Assembly: GCA_900544995.1 (NCBI GenBank)
Contig: UQXC01000009.1
Location: 1 to 49,067, forward strand
Length of the DNA stretch: 49,067 bases
Source: an uncultured Collinsella sp.
GTDB taxonomy: Bacteria > Actinomycetota > Coriobacteriia > Coriobacteriales > Coriobacteriaceae
Direction: 5' to 3'
The translations under genes were made by a program, and so were the position numbers. Below, in pieces: positions 39,108 through 47,831 of this stretch (its first letter is position 1; each line of letters starts with the position of its first letter). The notes beneath the pieces were generated by a model. It saw only the letters and a list, made by a program, of their open reading frames with translations, made no database searches and was not told where the DNA came from.

Positions 39108-41465
39108 GTGAAGCTCGATACACTCGAGATTGGAAAGGACGCCGTTGTCGCATCGGTGGCATCGGACGATCAGGCACTCCGACAGCATATTTTGGACATG
39201 GGTCTAACGCCGGGCACCGAAGTCACCATGATGAAGTACGCCCCCATGGGCGATCCGCTCGAGATCCGCCTGCGTGGCTACGAGTTGACACTGCGTAAGG
39301 ACGATGCCGCTCGCATCGAGCTCGTGGGTATTCACGACACCGATACGGGTCCGCGCGCTAACGCCGCAATCGGCACGACGGAGCATCCGGCCCTGGGCGA
39401 GGGGACGTATTCGCCCCGTGCGGCAAAGACGGCCGTGCCCGAGGGCGCGCCGCTGCACTTTGCCCTCGCCGGCAACCAAAACTGCGGCAAGACCACGTTA
39501 TTCAACCAGCTGACGGGCTCCAACCAGCATGTCGGTAACTTTCCCGGCGTGACGGTCGACCGCAAAGATGGCACCGTCCGTAACCATCCCGAGGCGAGCG
39601 TTACCGACCTGCCTGGCATTTACTCCCTGTCGCCGTACACAGGCGAAGAGGTCGTGAGCCGTCAGTTCATCCTCGACGAGCGCCCGGACGCCATCATCGA
39701 CATCATTGACGCCACCAACATCGAGCGTAACCTGTACCTGACACTGCAGCTCATGGAGCTTGACCGTCCTATGGTCATCGCACTCAACATGATGGACGAG
39801 GTGACCGCCAACGGCGGCGCCGTGGACGTCAACCTGCTCGAGAGCCTGTTGGGCGTGCCCGTTGTCCCCATTAGCGCTGCCCGCAACGAGGGCATCGGCG
39901 AGTTGGTGGACCACGCCCTGCACGTGGCACGGTTCCGCGAGCGCCCTGGTCGCCTGGACTTTTGTGCGCCCGACGGTCCGGACGGCGGTGCGCTGCATCG
40001 CTGCATCCACGGTATTGCTAACCTGATCGAGGACCATGCCGTGACGGCGCACATTCCGGTGCGCTTTGCGGCGACCAAGCTGGTCGAGGGCGATGAGCTG
40101 GTAACCGAGGCGCTTCACCTGGATCGCAATGAGCTCGACGCTATCGAGCACATCATTACCCAGATGGAGGGCGAGGCTGGCACCGACCGCCTGTCCGCGC
40201 TGGCCGATATGCGCTTTAGCTTTATCGGCGACGTGTGTGGGCGCTGCGTCGTTAAGCCGCACGAGAGCCGCGAGCACGTGCGCTCCGTCAAGATCGACCG
40301 CATCCTGACGGGTCGTTACACAGCCATTCCGGCGTTCCTGGTGATCATGGGTCTCGTTTTTTGGCTGACGTTTGGCGTGATCGGCGCGGCGTTGCAGGGA
40401 CTCATGGAGGACGGCATCGCTGCCATCATCGCCTCGGCCGATGCGGGCCTCAAGGCGTTCGGCACCAACGACGTGGTGCGCTCGCTGGCTGTCGACGGCG
40501 TGCTTACGGGTGTGGGCAGTGTACTGACCTTCCTGCCGATTATCGTCGTGCTCTTTTTGTTCCTCTCCATTCTGGAAGACTCCGGATACATGGCGCGCGT
40601 GGCCTTTGTCATGGATAAGGTGCTGCGTCGCTTTGGCCTGTCGGGCCGCAGCTTCGTGCCCATGCTCGTCGGTTTTGGCTGCACCGTGCCGGCTATCATG
40701 TCGACCCGTACGCTCCCATCCGAGCACGACCGCAAGATGACGGTCATGCTCACGCCGTTTATGAGCTGCTCAGCCAAGTTGCCTGTTTACGGCTTGCTGT
40801 GCGGGGCGTTTTTCCCGCAGGCGACGGTCCCCGCCATGGTCTCGCTCTATCTGATCGGTATCGTGGTCGGCTGCATCGCGGCTTTGGTGCTCAACCGCAC
40901 GGCATTTAAGGGCGACCCGGTGCCGTTTATCATGGAGCTTCCCAATTACCGCCTGCCGAGCGTCAAGACGACGGTGATGCTGGCATGGGATAAGGCCAAA
41001 GACTTTATTACCAAGGCCTTTACCATTATCTTTGCCGCTACGGTGGTCATCTGGTTCCTGCAGACGTTCGATATCCGCTTTAACGTGGTCGCCGACCAGT
41101 CGCAAAGCCTGCTTGCCGGTCTGGGTAGCATCATCGCGCCGGTGTTGGCCCCGCTCGGTTTTGGCGACTGGCGCGCATCCACGGCGCTCGTCACCGGACT
41201 TATCGCCAAGGAGAGTGTCATCTCGACCCTCACGGTGCTTTTGGGCGCGACCTCGCCCGCGGCACTGTCGACCATGTTTTCGCCGTTCACTGCCTATGTG
41301 TTCCTGGTCTTTACGTTGCTGTACCCGCCGTGCGTGGCTGCGATCGGCGCCGTCAAGAGCGAGCTGGGCGCGCGCTACGCCGTTGCCGTGTTCGCGTTTC
41401 AGGTGACGGTCGCCTGGATTGTGGCGTTCCTAGTCCACGGCATTGGCGTGCTAATCGGCTTGTAA
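39108..41465 (+). CDS. feoB: Fused FeoA-FeoB ferrous iron transporter
   Basis: Inner-membrane Fe2+ uptake protein, 785 aa, with the small FeoA SH3-like domain at the N-terminus (residues ~1-75: LRQHILDMGLTPGTEVTMMKYAPMG) fused to FeoB. The G domain starts near 125: G1 GNQNCGKTT, G2 NFPGVTVDRK, G3 DLPGIYSL, G4 NMMD. The membrane part has the two Gate-type repeats, including GFGCTVPAIMSTRTL and SCSAKLPVY. The start is GTG 39108 with GGGAGGAA; ATG 39057 is a weaker alternative. In many bacteria FeoA and FeoB are separate. Confidence 0.93.
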   Translation: MKLDTLEIGKDAVVASVASDDQALRQHILDMGLTPGTEVTMMKYAPMGDPLEIRLRGYELTLRKDDAARIELVGIHDTDTGPRANAAIGTTEHPALGEGTYSPRAAKTAVPEGAPLHFALAGNQNCGKTTLFNQLTGSNQHVGNFPGVTVDRKDGTVRNHPEASVTDLPGIYSLSPYTGEEVVSRQFILDERPDAIIDIIDATNIERNLYLTLQLMELDRPMVIALNMMDEVTANGGAVDVNLLESLLGVPVVPISAARNEGIGELVDHALHVARFRERPGRLDFCAPDGPDGGALHRCIHGIANLIEDHAVTAHIPVRFAATKLVEGDELVTEALHLDRNELDAIEHIITQMEGEAGTDRLSALADMRFSFIGDVCGRCVVKPHESREHVRSVKIDRILTGRYTAIPAFLVIMGLVFWLTFGVIGAALQGLMEDGIAAIIASADAGLKAFGTNDVVRSLAVDGVLTGVGSVLTFLPIIVVLFLFLSILEDSGYMARVAFVMDKVLRRFGLSGRSFVPMLVGFGCTVPAIMSTRTLPSEHDRKMTVMLTPFMSCSAKLPVYGLLCGAFFPQATVPAMVSLYLIGIVVGCIAALVLNRTAFKGDPVPFIMELPNYRLPSVKTTVMLAWDKAKDFITKAFTIIFAATVVIWFLQTFDIRFNVVADQSQSLLAGLGSIIAPVLAPLGFGDWRASTALVTGLIAKESVISTLTVLLGATSPAALSTMFSPFTAYVFLVFTLLYPPCVAAIGAVKSELGARYAVAVFAFQVTVAWIVAFLVHGIGVLIGL

Positions 41466-41560
41466 ATAACGGTTTCGCGAGTGAGGCATTCCCATACATA
41501 GCGCGACCACGGTCTATACTCCTCTGTCGAACAGTTGGTTTGGCGGAGGAGTTTTTAGTT

Positions 41561-42040
41561 ATGGCGTTTGACAAGGCGATGGCGCATTTGCGAGCGAAGG
41601 GCTTTGGCGACCGTGTGATTGTGCCTCAGGAGGAGACGGCAACTGTCGAGGAAGCCGCAGCGGCACTGGGAACGGCTCCCGCGCAGATCGCGAAAACGAT
41701 GGCGTTCGATGTCGACGGCGCGCCGGTGCTCGTGCTATGCGCCGGAGATGCGCGTGTCAACAGCTCCAAGTTCAAGAAGTTCTTCCATGGCAAGCCGCAT
41801 ATGATTCCCGGCGCTGCGGTCGAGCGGGCCGTGGGCCATGCGCCCGGCGGCGTCTGCCCCTTTGGCGTTAACGAGGGCGTGCCGGTGTATCTGGACGAGT
41901 CGCTTAAGCGCTTCGACACCGTCTACCCGGCCTGCGGCGACGACCACAGTGGCGTAGCGCTTTCGGTGCCCGAACTCGAGGTGGCGTCTGACGCCCAGGG
42001 CTGGGTCGATGTTTGCCGTGGGTGGGAGTCCGAGGACTAG
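41561..42040 (+). CDS. YbaK/EbsC-family Cys-tRNA(Pro) deacylase-like protein
   Basis: 159 aa, YbaK fold: AAAALGTAPAQIAKTMAFDVDGAPVLVLCAGDARVNSSKFKKFF with the conserved Lys in IAKT, and the Gly-rich GHAPGGVCPFGV loop. Family members hydrolyse mischarged aminoacyl-tRNA, typically Cys-tRNA(Pro). Several YbaK subfamilies exist, so the exact substrate is uncertain. ATG 41561 with GGAGGAG about 10 nt upstream; TATACT at 41515 is a likely -10 box. Confidence 0.85.
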   Translation: MAFDKAMAHLRAKGFGDRVIVPQEETATVEEAAAALGTAPAQIAKTMAFDVDGAPVLVLCAGDARVNSSKFKKFFHGKPHMIPGAAVERAVGHAPGGVCPFGVNEGVPVYLDESLKRFDTVYPACGDDHSGVALSVPELEVASDAQGWVDVCRGWESED

Positions 42041-42067
42041 GCTCCCAAATGTCTGCGCGATTTTGGC

Positions 42068-42109
42068 CCCGCATCTGTATTAACGGATGCGGGAACGTTG
42101 CTATATAAT
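42068..42109 (+). promoter_or_regulatory. Hairpin and -10 box between the YbaK-type gene and the MFS gene
   Basis: CCCGCATC/GATGCGGG (42068-42075, 42086-42093) probably ends the upstream transcript. TATAAT at 42104-42109 is a perfect -10 box for the MFS gene; no good -35 was found. Confidence 0.55.
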
Positions 42110-42142
42110 CGCCTCCGCTCAAAATGATTGGAGAAGTTATAT

Positions 42143-43339
42143 ATGAGTCAAGCAAGACAAGATGGCATCTCACTCAAGCAGTGGCTCCCGCTCGTCGGGC
42201 TCACCTGCTGTGCGTTCGTGTTCAACACGTCGGAGTTTATGCCCATCGGCCTTTTGACTGATATCGCCGCGTCGTTCTCGCTCACCGAGGCCCAGGCGGG
42301 CATCATGATCTCGGTCTACGCCTGGGGCGTCATGCTGCTGTCGCTGCCGCTCATGGTGTTCGCCTCGCGTTTCGAGTTCAAGCGGATGCTGCTGGGCGTG
42401 CTTGCCGTGTTCTCGCTGGGCCAGTTCCTGTCCGCCTTGGCACCGACCTATCCCATCCTGGTTTGCGCGCGCCTGGTGGTTGCCTGCGCGCACGCCGTGT
42501 TCTGGTCGGTCGCTTCGATTATGGCGTCGCGCCTGGTTGACACACGCCACGGGGCGCTCGCCATCAGCATGATCGCCACGGGCTCTTCCATCGCACAGAT
42601 CTTTGGCCTGCCGCTCGGTCGCGCCATTGGCCTGGCCGTGGGCTGGCGTATGACGTTTGCCGTGGTCGGAGCACTGTCTGCTGTCGCGGTCGTCTACCAG
42701 GCGACCGTGTTTCCAACCATGCCGGCGGGCGAGCGCTTTACCGTCAAGCAACTGCCCGAGCTGCTCAAGAACCCGTTACTGATCGCGCTCTATGCGGTCA
42801 CGGTGTTCATGGCAACTGGCTATTACGCGGGCTATAGCTATATCGAGCCCTTCCTGGCGCAGGTCGCGCATGTCGACGCGGGCGCCATCACCATGACGCT
42901 GACGGCGTTTGGCTGCTCCGGCCTGGTGGGCAGCTGGCTGTTCGGTCGCTTGTTCGACGGACATCGCTTCTCGTTCTTGGCTATCACGCTCTCCGGCGTG
43001 CCGGTGGCTCTGCTGCTCATGGGTCCGGTCGCATCGTCGCTCGCGGCGGTGCTTGCCGTCTGCGCGCTATGGGGCTGCTGCTCCACGGCCTTTAACGTGG
43101 CGTTTCAGGCCGAGCTCATCAAGTACACGCCGGCGGATTCGTCGGCCGTCGCCATGTCGATCTTCTCGGGCCTGTTCAATTTGGGTATCGGCACGGGCAC
43201 CGCGATCGGCGGCGCCGTGGTTTCGGGTCCCGGTATCGCCTGGATCGGCTTCGTGGGCGGGGCGATTACCGTCGTGGGCGTCATCCTCGCCATCACCGTG
43301 CTGTTCCCGGCCATACGCCGCGCAAAGCCCGTTGCCTAA
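42143..43339 (+). CDS. MFS exporter, sugar-efflux/SotB-AraJ type (DHA1 family)
   Basis: 12-span major facilitator, 398 aa. VFNTSEFMPIGLLTDIA in TM1 is the signature of the SotB/AraJ/NepI branch; the loop 2-3 motif is MVFASRFEFKRML, a weakened motif A. Members export sugars, purine ribonucleosides or drugs. ATG 42143 with GGAGAAG is chosen over TTG 42128. A perfect 22-bp palindrome follows the stop. Confidence 0.85.
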   Translation: MSQARQDGISLKQWLPLVGLTCCAFVFNTSEFMPIGLLTDIAASFSLTEAQAGIMISVYAWGVMLLSLPLMVFASRFEFKRMLLGVLAVFSLGQFLSALAPTYPILVCARLVVACAHAVFWSVASIMASRLVDTRHGALAISMIATGSSIAQIFGLPLGRAIGLAVGWRMTFAVVGALSAVAVVYQATVFPTMPAGERFTVKQLPELLKNPLLIALYAVTVFMATGYYAGYSYIEPFLAQVAHVDAGAITMTLTAFGCSGLVGSWLFGRLFDGHRFSFLAITLSGVPVALLLMGPVASSLAAVLAVCALWGCCSTAFNVAFQAELIKYTPADSSAVAMSIFSGLFNLGIGTGTAIGGAVVSGPGIAWIGFVGGAITVVGVILAITVLFPAIRRAKPVA

Positions 43340-43354
43340 TCACGTCACCTCATC

Positions 43355-43421
43355 AGTTGCGGTGGAATAGTTCCTGTTTAAGGCCTCTGAAGGCCCAGGC
43401 AGGAACTATTCCACCGCAACT
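43355..43421. repeat. TTGCGGTGGAATAGTTCC palindrome, copy 2
   Basis: A 22-bp arm at 43355-43376 is mirrored exactly at 43400-43421, with an inner AGGCCT hairpin. It lies 15 nt after the MFS stop, is followed by tatttt, and may act as a terminator. Arms match copy 1 at 38664 almost exactly; loops differ. Confidence 0.88.
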
Positions 43422-43491
43422 TATTTTGGGGAGGGGATACGAGCTGGGCATACAATGGATGTCGTTGTGTTGAGCTTACCGGGAGGCTGTT

Positions 43492-44868
43492 ATGTGGGCA
43501 TACGAGACGACGTTCTATCAGATCTATCCGCTGGGCTTTTGCGGGGCTCCGCGCGAAAACGCCGCGCCCGTTGCCGAGGATGAGCTCGCCCAGGCTGCCA
43601 ACGTCGCGCCCAACCCCGATGCTCCCATCATGAAAATCGCCCAATGGGCCGACTACCTGCAGGAACTCGGTATTGGCGCTGTGCTCATCAACCCGCCGCT
43701 TGAGTCTGATGGCCACGGCTACGATACGCGCAGCCTGCGCCATCTCGACCGTCGCCTGGGCGGGGATGCCGATTTTGCCGCCATGTGCGAGGCACTGCAT
43801 GCCCATGGCATTCGCGTGGTGCTCGATGCTGTCTTTAACCATGTGGGCCGTGGCTTTTGGGCCTTCCGCGATGTGCAGGAGCGCAAGTGGGACTCGCCCT
43901 ACAAGGACTGGTTCCACATTAGCTTTGACGGCGACTCCTGCTATGGCGACGGCTTTTGGTACGAGGGCTGGGAAGGCCATTTTGAGCTTGTGAAGCTCAA
44001 CCTACAAAATCCCGCTGTGGTCGATTACCTGCTTGAGTCCGTGCGCCGTTGGGCCGACGTCTTTGGCATCGACGGCCTGCGCCTGGACGTTGCCTATATG
44101 CTCGACCGCGACTTTATGCGCCGCCTACACTCCTTTACCCGTGAGCTCAAGCCCGACTTTGTGCTGATCGGCGAGACGCTCCACGGCGACTACAACCAAA
44201 TCGTCAACGACGAGATGCTCGACTCCTGCACCAACTACGAGTGCTACAAGGGCCTGTACTCCAGCTTTAACTCGGTCAACATGTTCGAGATTGCCCACTC
44301 GCTGCATCGCCAGTTTGGCGGCGACCCGTGGTGCATCTACCGCGGCAAACACCTGCTGTCGTTTGTCGACAACCACGATGTGCCGCGCCTGACAAGCATC
44401 CTCACCGACAAGTCCTGTCTGCGTCCCGCTTATGGCATGCTCTTTGGCATGCCGGGCATTCCGTGCGTCTACTATGGCAGCGAGTGGGGGATTCCCGGCG
44501 AAAAGGGCGGCCCCGATGGCGACTGGGCGCTGCGACCTGCGCTCGATGAGCCTGCACCCAACGAGCTGACGGCCTTCATCAAGCAGCTCACGCACCTGCG
44601 CTCGACAGACGATGCGGCGGCACGCGCTCTCAACTACGGTGCGTACCGCAACGTGGTGATTCAGAACAAGCAGCTGCTGTTTGAGCGCGTCTGTGACGGC
44701 GCGACGGTGCTCGTGGCGGTGAATGCCGTGGATGAGAGGTATACCTTCACCGCCGGTGAACTCAACGGCTCCTTCGTCGACCTGCTTGGCGACGGCGTGC
44801 CCACGGTCGAGCTGGCGGGCTCCCTTGAGCTTGCGCCCTACGAGGTGCGCTATCTGTTGAGGGCCTAG
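43492..44868 (+). CDS. GH13-family alpha-glycosidase
   Basis: 458 aa, cytoplasmic. The four alpha-amylase regions are present: I DAVFNHVG, II GLRLDVAYML (nucleophile Asp), III IGETLHGDY (acid/base Glu), IV FVDNHDVPR (Asp). A short C-terminal beta domain ends the protein. The size and the WYEGWEGHFELVKLN segment resemble intracellular cyclomaltodextrinase-like or maltogenic enzymes, but the N-terminal CBM34 domain of those is missing. Three nucleotides precede the DNA glycosylase gene, so they share a transcript. Confidence 0.87.
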   Translation: MWAYETTFYQIYPLGFCGAPRENAAPVAEDELAQAANVAPNPDAPIMKIAQWADYLQELGIGAVLINPPLESDGHGYDTRSLRHLDRRLGGDADFAAMCEALHAHGIRVVLDAVFNHVGRGFWAFRDVQERKWDSPYKDWFHISFDGDSCYGDGFWYEGWEGHFELVKLNLQNPAVVDYLLESVRRWADVFGIDGLRLDVAYMLDRDFMRRLHSFTRELKPDFVLIGETLHGDYNQIVNDEMLDSCTNYECYKGLYSSFNSVNMFEIAHSLHRQFGGDPWCIYRGKHLLSFVDNHDVPRLTSILTDKSCLRPAYGMLFGMPGIPCVYYGSEWGIPGEKGGPDGDWALRPALDEPAPNELTAFIKQLTHLRSTDDAAARALNYGAYRNVVIQNKQLLFERVCDGATVLVAVNAVDERYTFTAGELNGSFVDLLGDGVPTVELAGSLELAPYEVRYLLRA

Positions 44869-44871
44869 GCC

Positions 44872-45435
44872 ATGGCTGCGTCCGACGTGGGCTATCAACA
44901 TATTGAGCATGGGTTTGAGCCCGTGTTCGACCAGCACTCGCGCGTTTTGGTGCTCGGGTCGTTTCCCTCGGTGCTTTCGCGCGCCAATGCCTTTTATTAC
45001 GGCAACCCTCAGAATCGCTTTTGGCGCGTGATGGCCGCGTGTCTCGGTGCGCCCGTGCCGCCCAACGAGGGCGACCCTTTGGCAGGCAGCGAGCCTGCGA
45101 CGCTCGACGCCTCGATTGCCGCCAAGCGATCCATGCTGCTGAACGGCGGCGTAGCCCTGTGGGATGTGATTGAGGGCTGCGACATTAAGGGCTCGAGTGA
45201 CGCGAGCATTCGCAACGTTGTTCCGGCACATATCGAGCGCATTACCGATGCCGCGCCGATTGAGGTCGTTGTCTGTAACGGCGGCACGGCAGGGCGACTC
45301 TACAAACGCTATCTACAAGAGCGGACGGAGCTACCCGCCATCGTGCTGCCGTCGACGAGTCCTGCCAACGCGGCGTGGCGTTTGGAGCGGCTTGTCGAGC
45401 GTTGGAGTGAAGCCATTGACTGGGCAGCTCATTAA
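44872..45435 (+). CDS. DNA-deoxyinosine glycosylase (uracil-DNA glycosylase superfamily, family 6)
   Basis: 187 aa base-excision repair enzyme. LVLGSFPSVLSRANAFYYGNPQNRFW is the N-terminal active-site motif of the hypoxanthine-DNA glycosylase branch; PSTSPANAAW is the C-terminal minor-groove loop. It removes hypoxanthine formed by adenine deamination. G/U-mismatch Mug enzymes are the nearest alternative. Confidence 0.85.
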   Translation: MAASDVGYQHIEHGFEPVFDQHSRVLVLGSFPSVLSRANAFYYGNPQNRFWRVMAACLGAPVPPNEGDPLAGSEPATLDASIAAKRSMLLNGGVALWDVIEGCDIKGSSDASIRNVVPAHIERITDAAPIEVVVCNGGTAGRLYKRYLQERTELPAIVLPSTSPANAAWRLERLVERWSEAIDWAAH

Positions 45436-45441
45436 TTTAGA

Positions 45442-46098
45442 TTATTGATTGAGTGTGGCGCCGAGGTGTTTCAGAACGCCTCGCCAGACCGGCGCGGGCA
45501 CGGCTGGCTCGGCGCAAACCATGCCGTCGGCGTCGACGTTGGCGGCATTGCCGCCGCCAAGTCGCTGCGCATGCTCGACGGAGCAGCCCATGCGCACAGC
45601 GCCCACAAGCTTATCTATCGCTTCCGAAAATGGTCGGCGCAAGAGGCCCATGCGTGGGGAATGGCGAAGCGCTGCGATGCCGCTGCCGGCGCAGATGGCA
45701 ACGCCGCCACACCACAATTGGCCATGGCGCTCGCATGCCTTGTGCAGACGAACGGCGGCCCCACGCGCCTGCTCAGCGCCCTGTTGTGCGGCTCGAATCA
45801 CGGCGTAGACACGCGTTCCCGTACCGCCAAAGCGCTCAAGCGCCTGCTCGATAGCAGTCAACGTCTCATCGTCAGCCACATCCTCAATGGCCAGCACGAT
45901 GCCATCGGCAACGCTGCCGGCGTCATTTGCCTTCAAGTCGACCGGGCGGGGGAGTGCGGTGCCGGAAAGTTGAGCATAGGCGGCGATGGCATCCTGCAGG
46001 TCCCAGAGCAAAAAAACAAGATCGGCGCTATTGGGAATACTGATATACGCAATGGTGTGCAGTGTTTTTGGTACGTCGCCGCGCGCGGTCGTCTCCAT
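45442..46098 (-). CDS. Unknown protein, possibly flavodoxin-fold related
   Basis: 218 aa, not recognised with certainty. ATG 46098 has a good AAAGGAG. The segment LWCGGVAICAGSGIAAL with the following helix RRPFSEAIDKLVGAVRMG recalls C-terminal parts of flavodoxin-fold FMN reductases, but no phosphate-binding loop is seen at the N-terminus. No signal peptide or membrane span. Convergent with the DNA glycosylase gene, 6 nt between stops, and divergent from the aminotransferase gene. Confidence 0.6.
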   Translation of the reverse strand: METTARGDVPKTLHTIAYISIPNSADLVFLLWDLQDAIAAYAQLSGTALPRPVDLKANDAGSVADGIVLAIEDVADDETLTAIEQALERFGGTGTRVYAVIRAAQQGAEQARGAAVRLHKACERHGQLWCGGVAICAGSGIAALRHSPRMGLLRRPFSEAIDKLVGAVRMGCSVEHAQRLGGGNAANVDADGMVCAEPAVPAPVWRGVLKHLGATLNQ

Positions 46099-46191
46099 GC
46101 CATCTCCTTTCCGGCTCGTTTCCGTTTAGGTTACACCGTCTGGTGGCGCCCCGCCGCGCTATCCTAGTGCAACCCTTACGAAAGGAACGCC

Positions 46192-47328
46192 ATGCGTCTG
46201 CCCATGAATACCTCGCTTGCCATGCTCAAGCCCTCCGATATCCGCCGGATTAACGCGCTCGCCGCCCAGCATCCGGGGTGCATCGCGCTCGCGCTCGGCG
46301 AGCCCGATTTTCCCACGCCCGATGTGATTAGCGCCGAGGTGACCGCCGCACTGGACCGCGGTGACACGCACTATCCGCCCAACAACGGTCGCCCCGCCCT
46401 GCGTGATGCACTGTCCAAATATATGGATGACACGGGCCTGGCGTTTTCCGCCGATGAGGTCATCCTGACCGACGGTGCGACCGAGGCACTGTCGGCAACA
46501 TTCTTGGCTATGCTCAACCCCGGCGACGAGGTCATTATCCCCACGCCGGCCTTTGGCCTGTACGAAAGCATCGTCGTGGCCAACCACGCCAAAGCGGTCT
46601 TTTTGGATACGGAGCCTGCGCAATTTCAGATTGACGAGGATGCGCTTCGTGCTTGCGTGACGCCGGCGACCAAGGCCATCGTTATCTGCTCGCCCAACAA
46701 TCCTACGGGCTGCATCCTCAACGCAGCATCGCTCGACGCCGTGGCACACGTGGCAGAGCAGGCGGGCATCTACGTGATTTGCGACGACGTATACAACCGC
46801 CTGGTCTACGTGGACGGCTACGAGCGCTTTGCCCAGCGCCACCCGGAGCTGCGTGAGCAGACGGTAGTCATCGAGAGCTTCTCCAAGCCCTGGGCTATGA
46901 CCGGCTGGCGTCTGGGCTGGCTCGCAGCAGCGGCACCCGTCATCGCCGAGATCGCAAAAGCCCACCAATACTTAGTATCGAGTGCCGTCTCCTTTGAGAT
47001 GGACGCCGCAGCCCGAGCCCTCACCGTCGACCCAACCCCCATGCTCAAAGTCTACCGAGCTCGTCGCAAACGTGTACTCGCAGCCTTAAACGCCATGGGC
47101 CTAGACGCAGTAGAGCCCGCAGGAGCCTTCTACACTTTCCCGAGCATCAAAAAGTTCGGCCTAACCAGCGAAGACTTCTGCATCAAAGCCATCAAAGAAG
47201 CAAACGTAGCCCTAGTCCCAGGCGACTGCTTCGGCACCGAAGGCCACATCCGCCTAAGCTACTGCGTAAGCGACGAAAACCTGGACGAAGGCCTCCGCCG
47301 CCTGTCAACCTTCGTTTCGACCTTGTAG
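46192..47328 (+). CDS. Class I/II pyridoxal-phosphate aminotransferase
   Basis: 378 aa fold-type I aminotransferase of the AspC/aromatic branch. LALGEPDFPTPD at the N-terminus, TDGATEALSATFLAML, CSPNNPTGCI with the conserved Asn, DDVYNRLVY with the PLP-contact Asp, and SFSKPWAMTGWRLGW with the Schiff-base Lys. C-terminal Arg in HIRLSYC binds the substrate carboxylate. Specificity is not certain. Odd: codon use changes sharply near 46950 from GAG/AAG/CTG to GAA/AAA/CTA/GCA up to the stop, while the protein remains normal. Confidence 0.9.
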   Translation: MRLPMNTSLAMLKPSDIRRINALAAQHPGCIALALGEPDFPTPDVISAEVTAALDRGDTHYPPNNGRPALRDALSKYMDDTGLAFSADEVILTDGATEALSATFLAMLNPGDEVIIPTPAFGLYESIVVANHAKAVFLDTEPAQFQIDEDALRACVTPATKAIVICSPNNPTGCILNAASLDAVAHVAEQAGIYVICDDVYNRLVYVDGYERFAQRHPELREQTVVIESFSKPWAMTGWRLGWLAAAAPVIAEIAKAHQYLVSSAVSFEMDAAARALTVDPTPMLKVYRARRKRVLAALNAMGLDAVEPAGAFYTFPSIKKFGLTSEDFCIKAIKEANVALVPGDCFGTEGHIRLSYCVSDENLDEGLRRLSTFVSTL

Positions 47329-47380
47329 TCCTCAGGGAAGCAACACATCAGCCCACCGACATAAGGGTTATGCGTGGGGC

Positions 47381-47597
47381 GCGTCGCTCAACGGGCACGA
47401 GGATTCGCAGCAAAGCTACCGTAGCTCCGGTCCGAGGGGCCGGGTTGAGATTTTCGTAGATTCCGCACGAGCCGAAGGCCACTTAATGTGGCCTTCGTGC
47501 GAGCCAGGACTTGACCGAGCGAAAATCTCAACCCGGCCCCTCGGACCGGAGCGTATGCAGGGTTTGTGTACGAATCCTCGTGCCCGTTGACCGACGC
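47381..47597. repeat. Nested palindromic element, copy 3 (217 bp)
   Basis: Core TTCCGCACGAGCC ... GGCCACTTAATGTGGCC ... CGTGCGAGCCAGGACT at 47461-47510. Middle arms of 32 nt (47425-47456 with 47520-47551) pair perfectly. Outer arms of 27 nt (47381-47407 with 47571-47597) pair at 26/27. Unpaired spacers of 17 and 19 nt separate the arm sets. The right outer arm carries the -35 box of the rplJ promoter. The 503-bp gap between the aminotransferase and rplJ holds this element, the promoter, the L10 leader and the attenuator. Confidence 0.9.
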
Positions 47598-47615
47598 CGG
47601 GGTCCCCGCCATAAT
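47587..47615 (+). promoter_or_regulatory. Promoter of rplJ-rplL
   Basis: TTGACC (47587-47592), 17-nt spacer, CATAAT (47610-47615). The -35 box is in the right outer arm of the 217-bp palindrome. Confidence 0.75.
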
Positions 47616-47632
47616 ACTTTCGGTTCACGCAC

Positions 47633-47714
47633 GAATCCGCTGCCAGAGACAGCCGGCGCAAACGGGTCTTACCCGCGAGCTTAATGGGACTTCCCGCCAG
47701 CCGAGGTGGTCGAG
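47633..47714 (+). ncRNA. Ribosomal protein L10 leader
   Basis: GCTGCCAGAGACAGCCGGCGC followed by CTTAATGGG...CCCGCCAGCCGAGGT matches, from memory, the conserved L10(L12)4-binding leader found upstream of rplJ in many bacteria. It lies between the promoter and the attenuator hairpin, the usual place. Confidence 0.8.
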
Positions 47715-47729
47715 TAGATATGTCTTCTC

Positions 47730-47766
47730 GCCCCCGTCGCTCATGCAGCGCGGGGGCTTTCTTTTT
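47730..47766 (+). terminator. Attenuator in the rplJ leader
   Basis: GCCCCCG-t-CGCT pairs with AGCG-CGGGGGC and is followed by tttctttttg, 65 nt before rplJ. Binding of L10 to the leader would favour termination here. Confidence 0.85.
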
Positions 47767-47831
47767 GGACATGCCCCCGTCACGTCCTTGTGGCGGACCG
47801 TGCCCGGAAAGAATTCGAGGAGGTGTAATTC

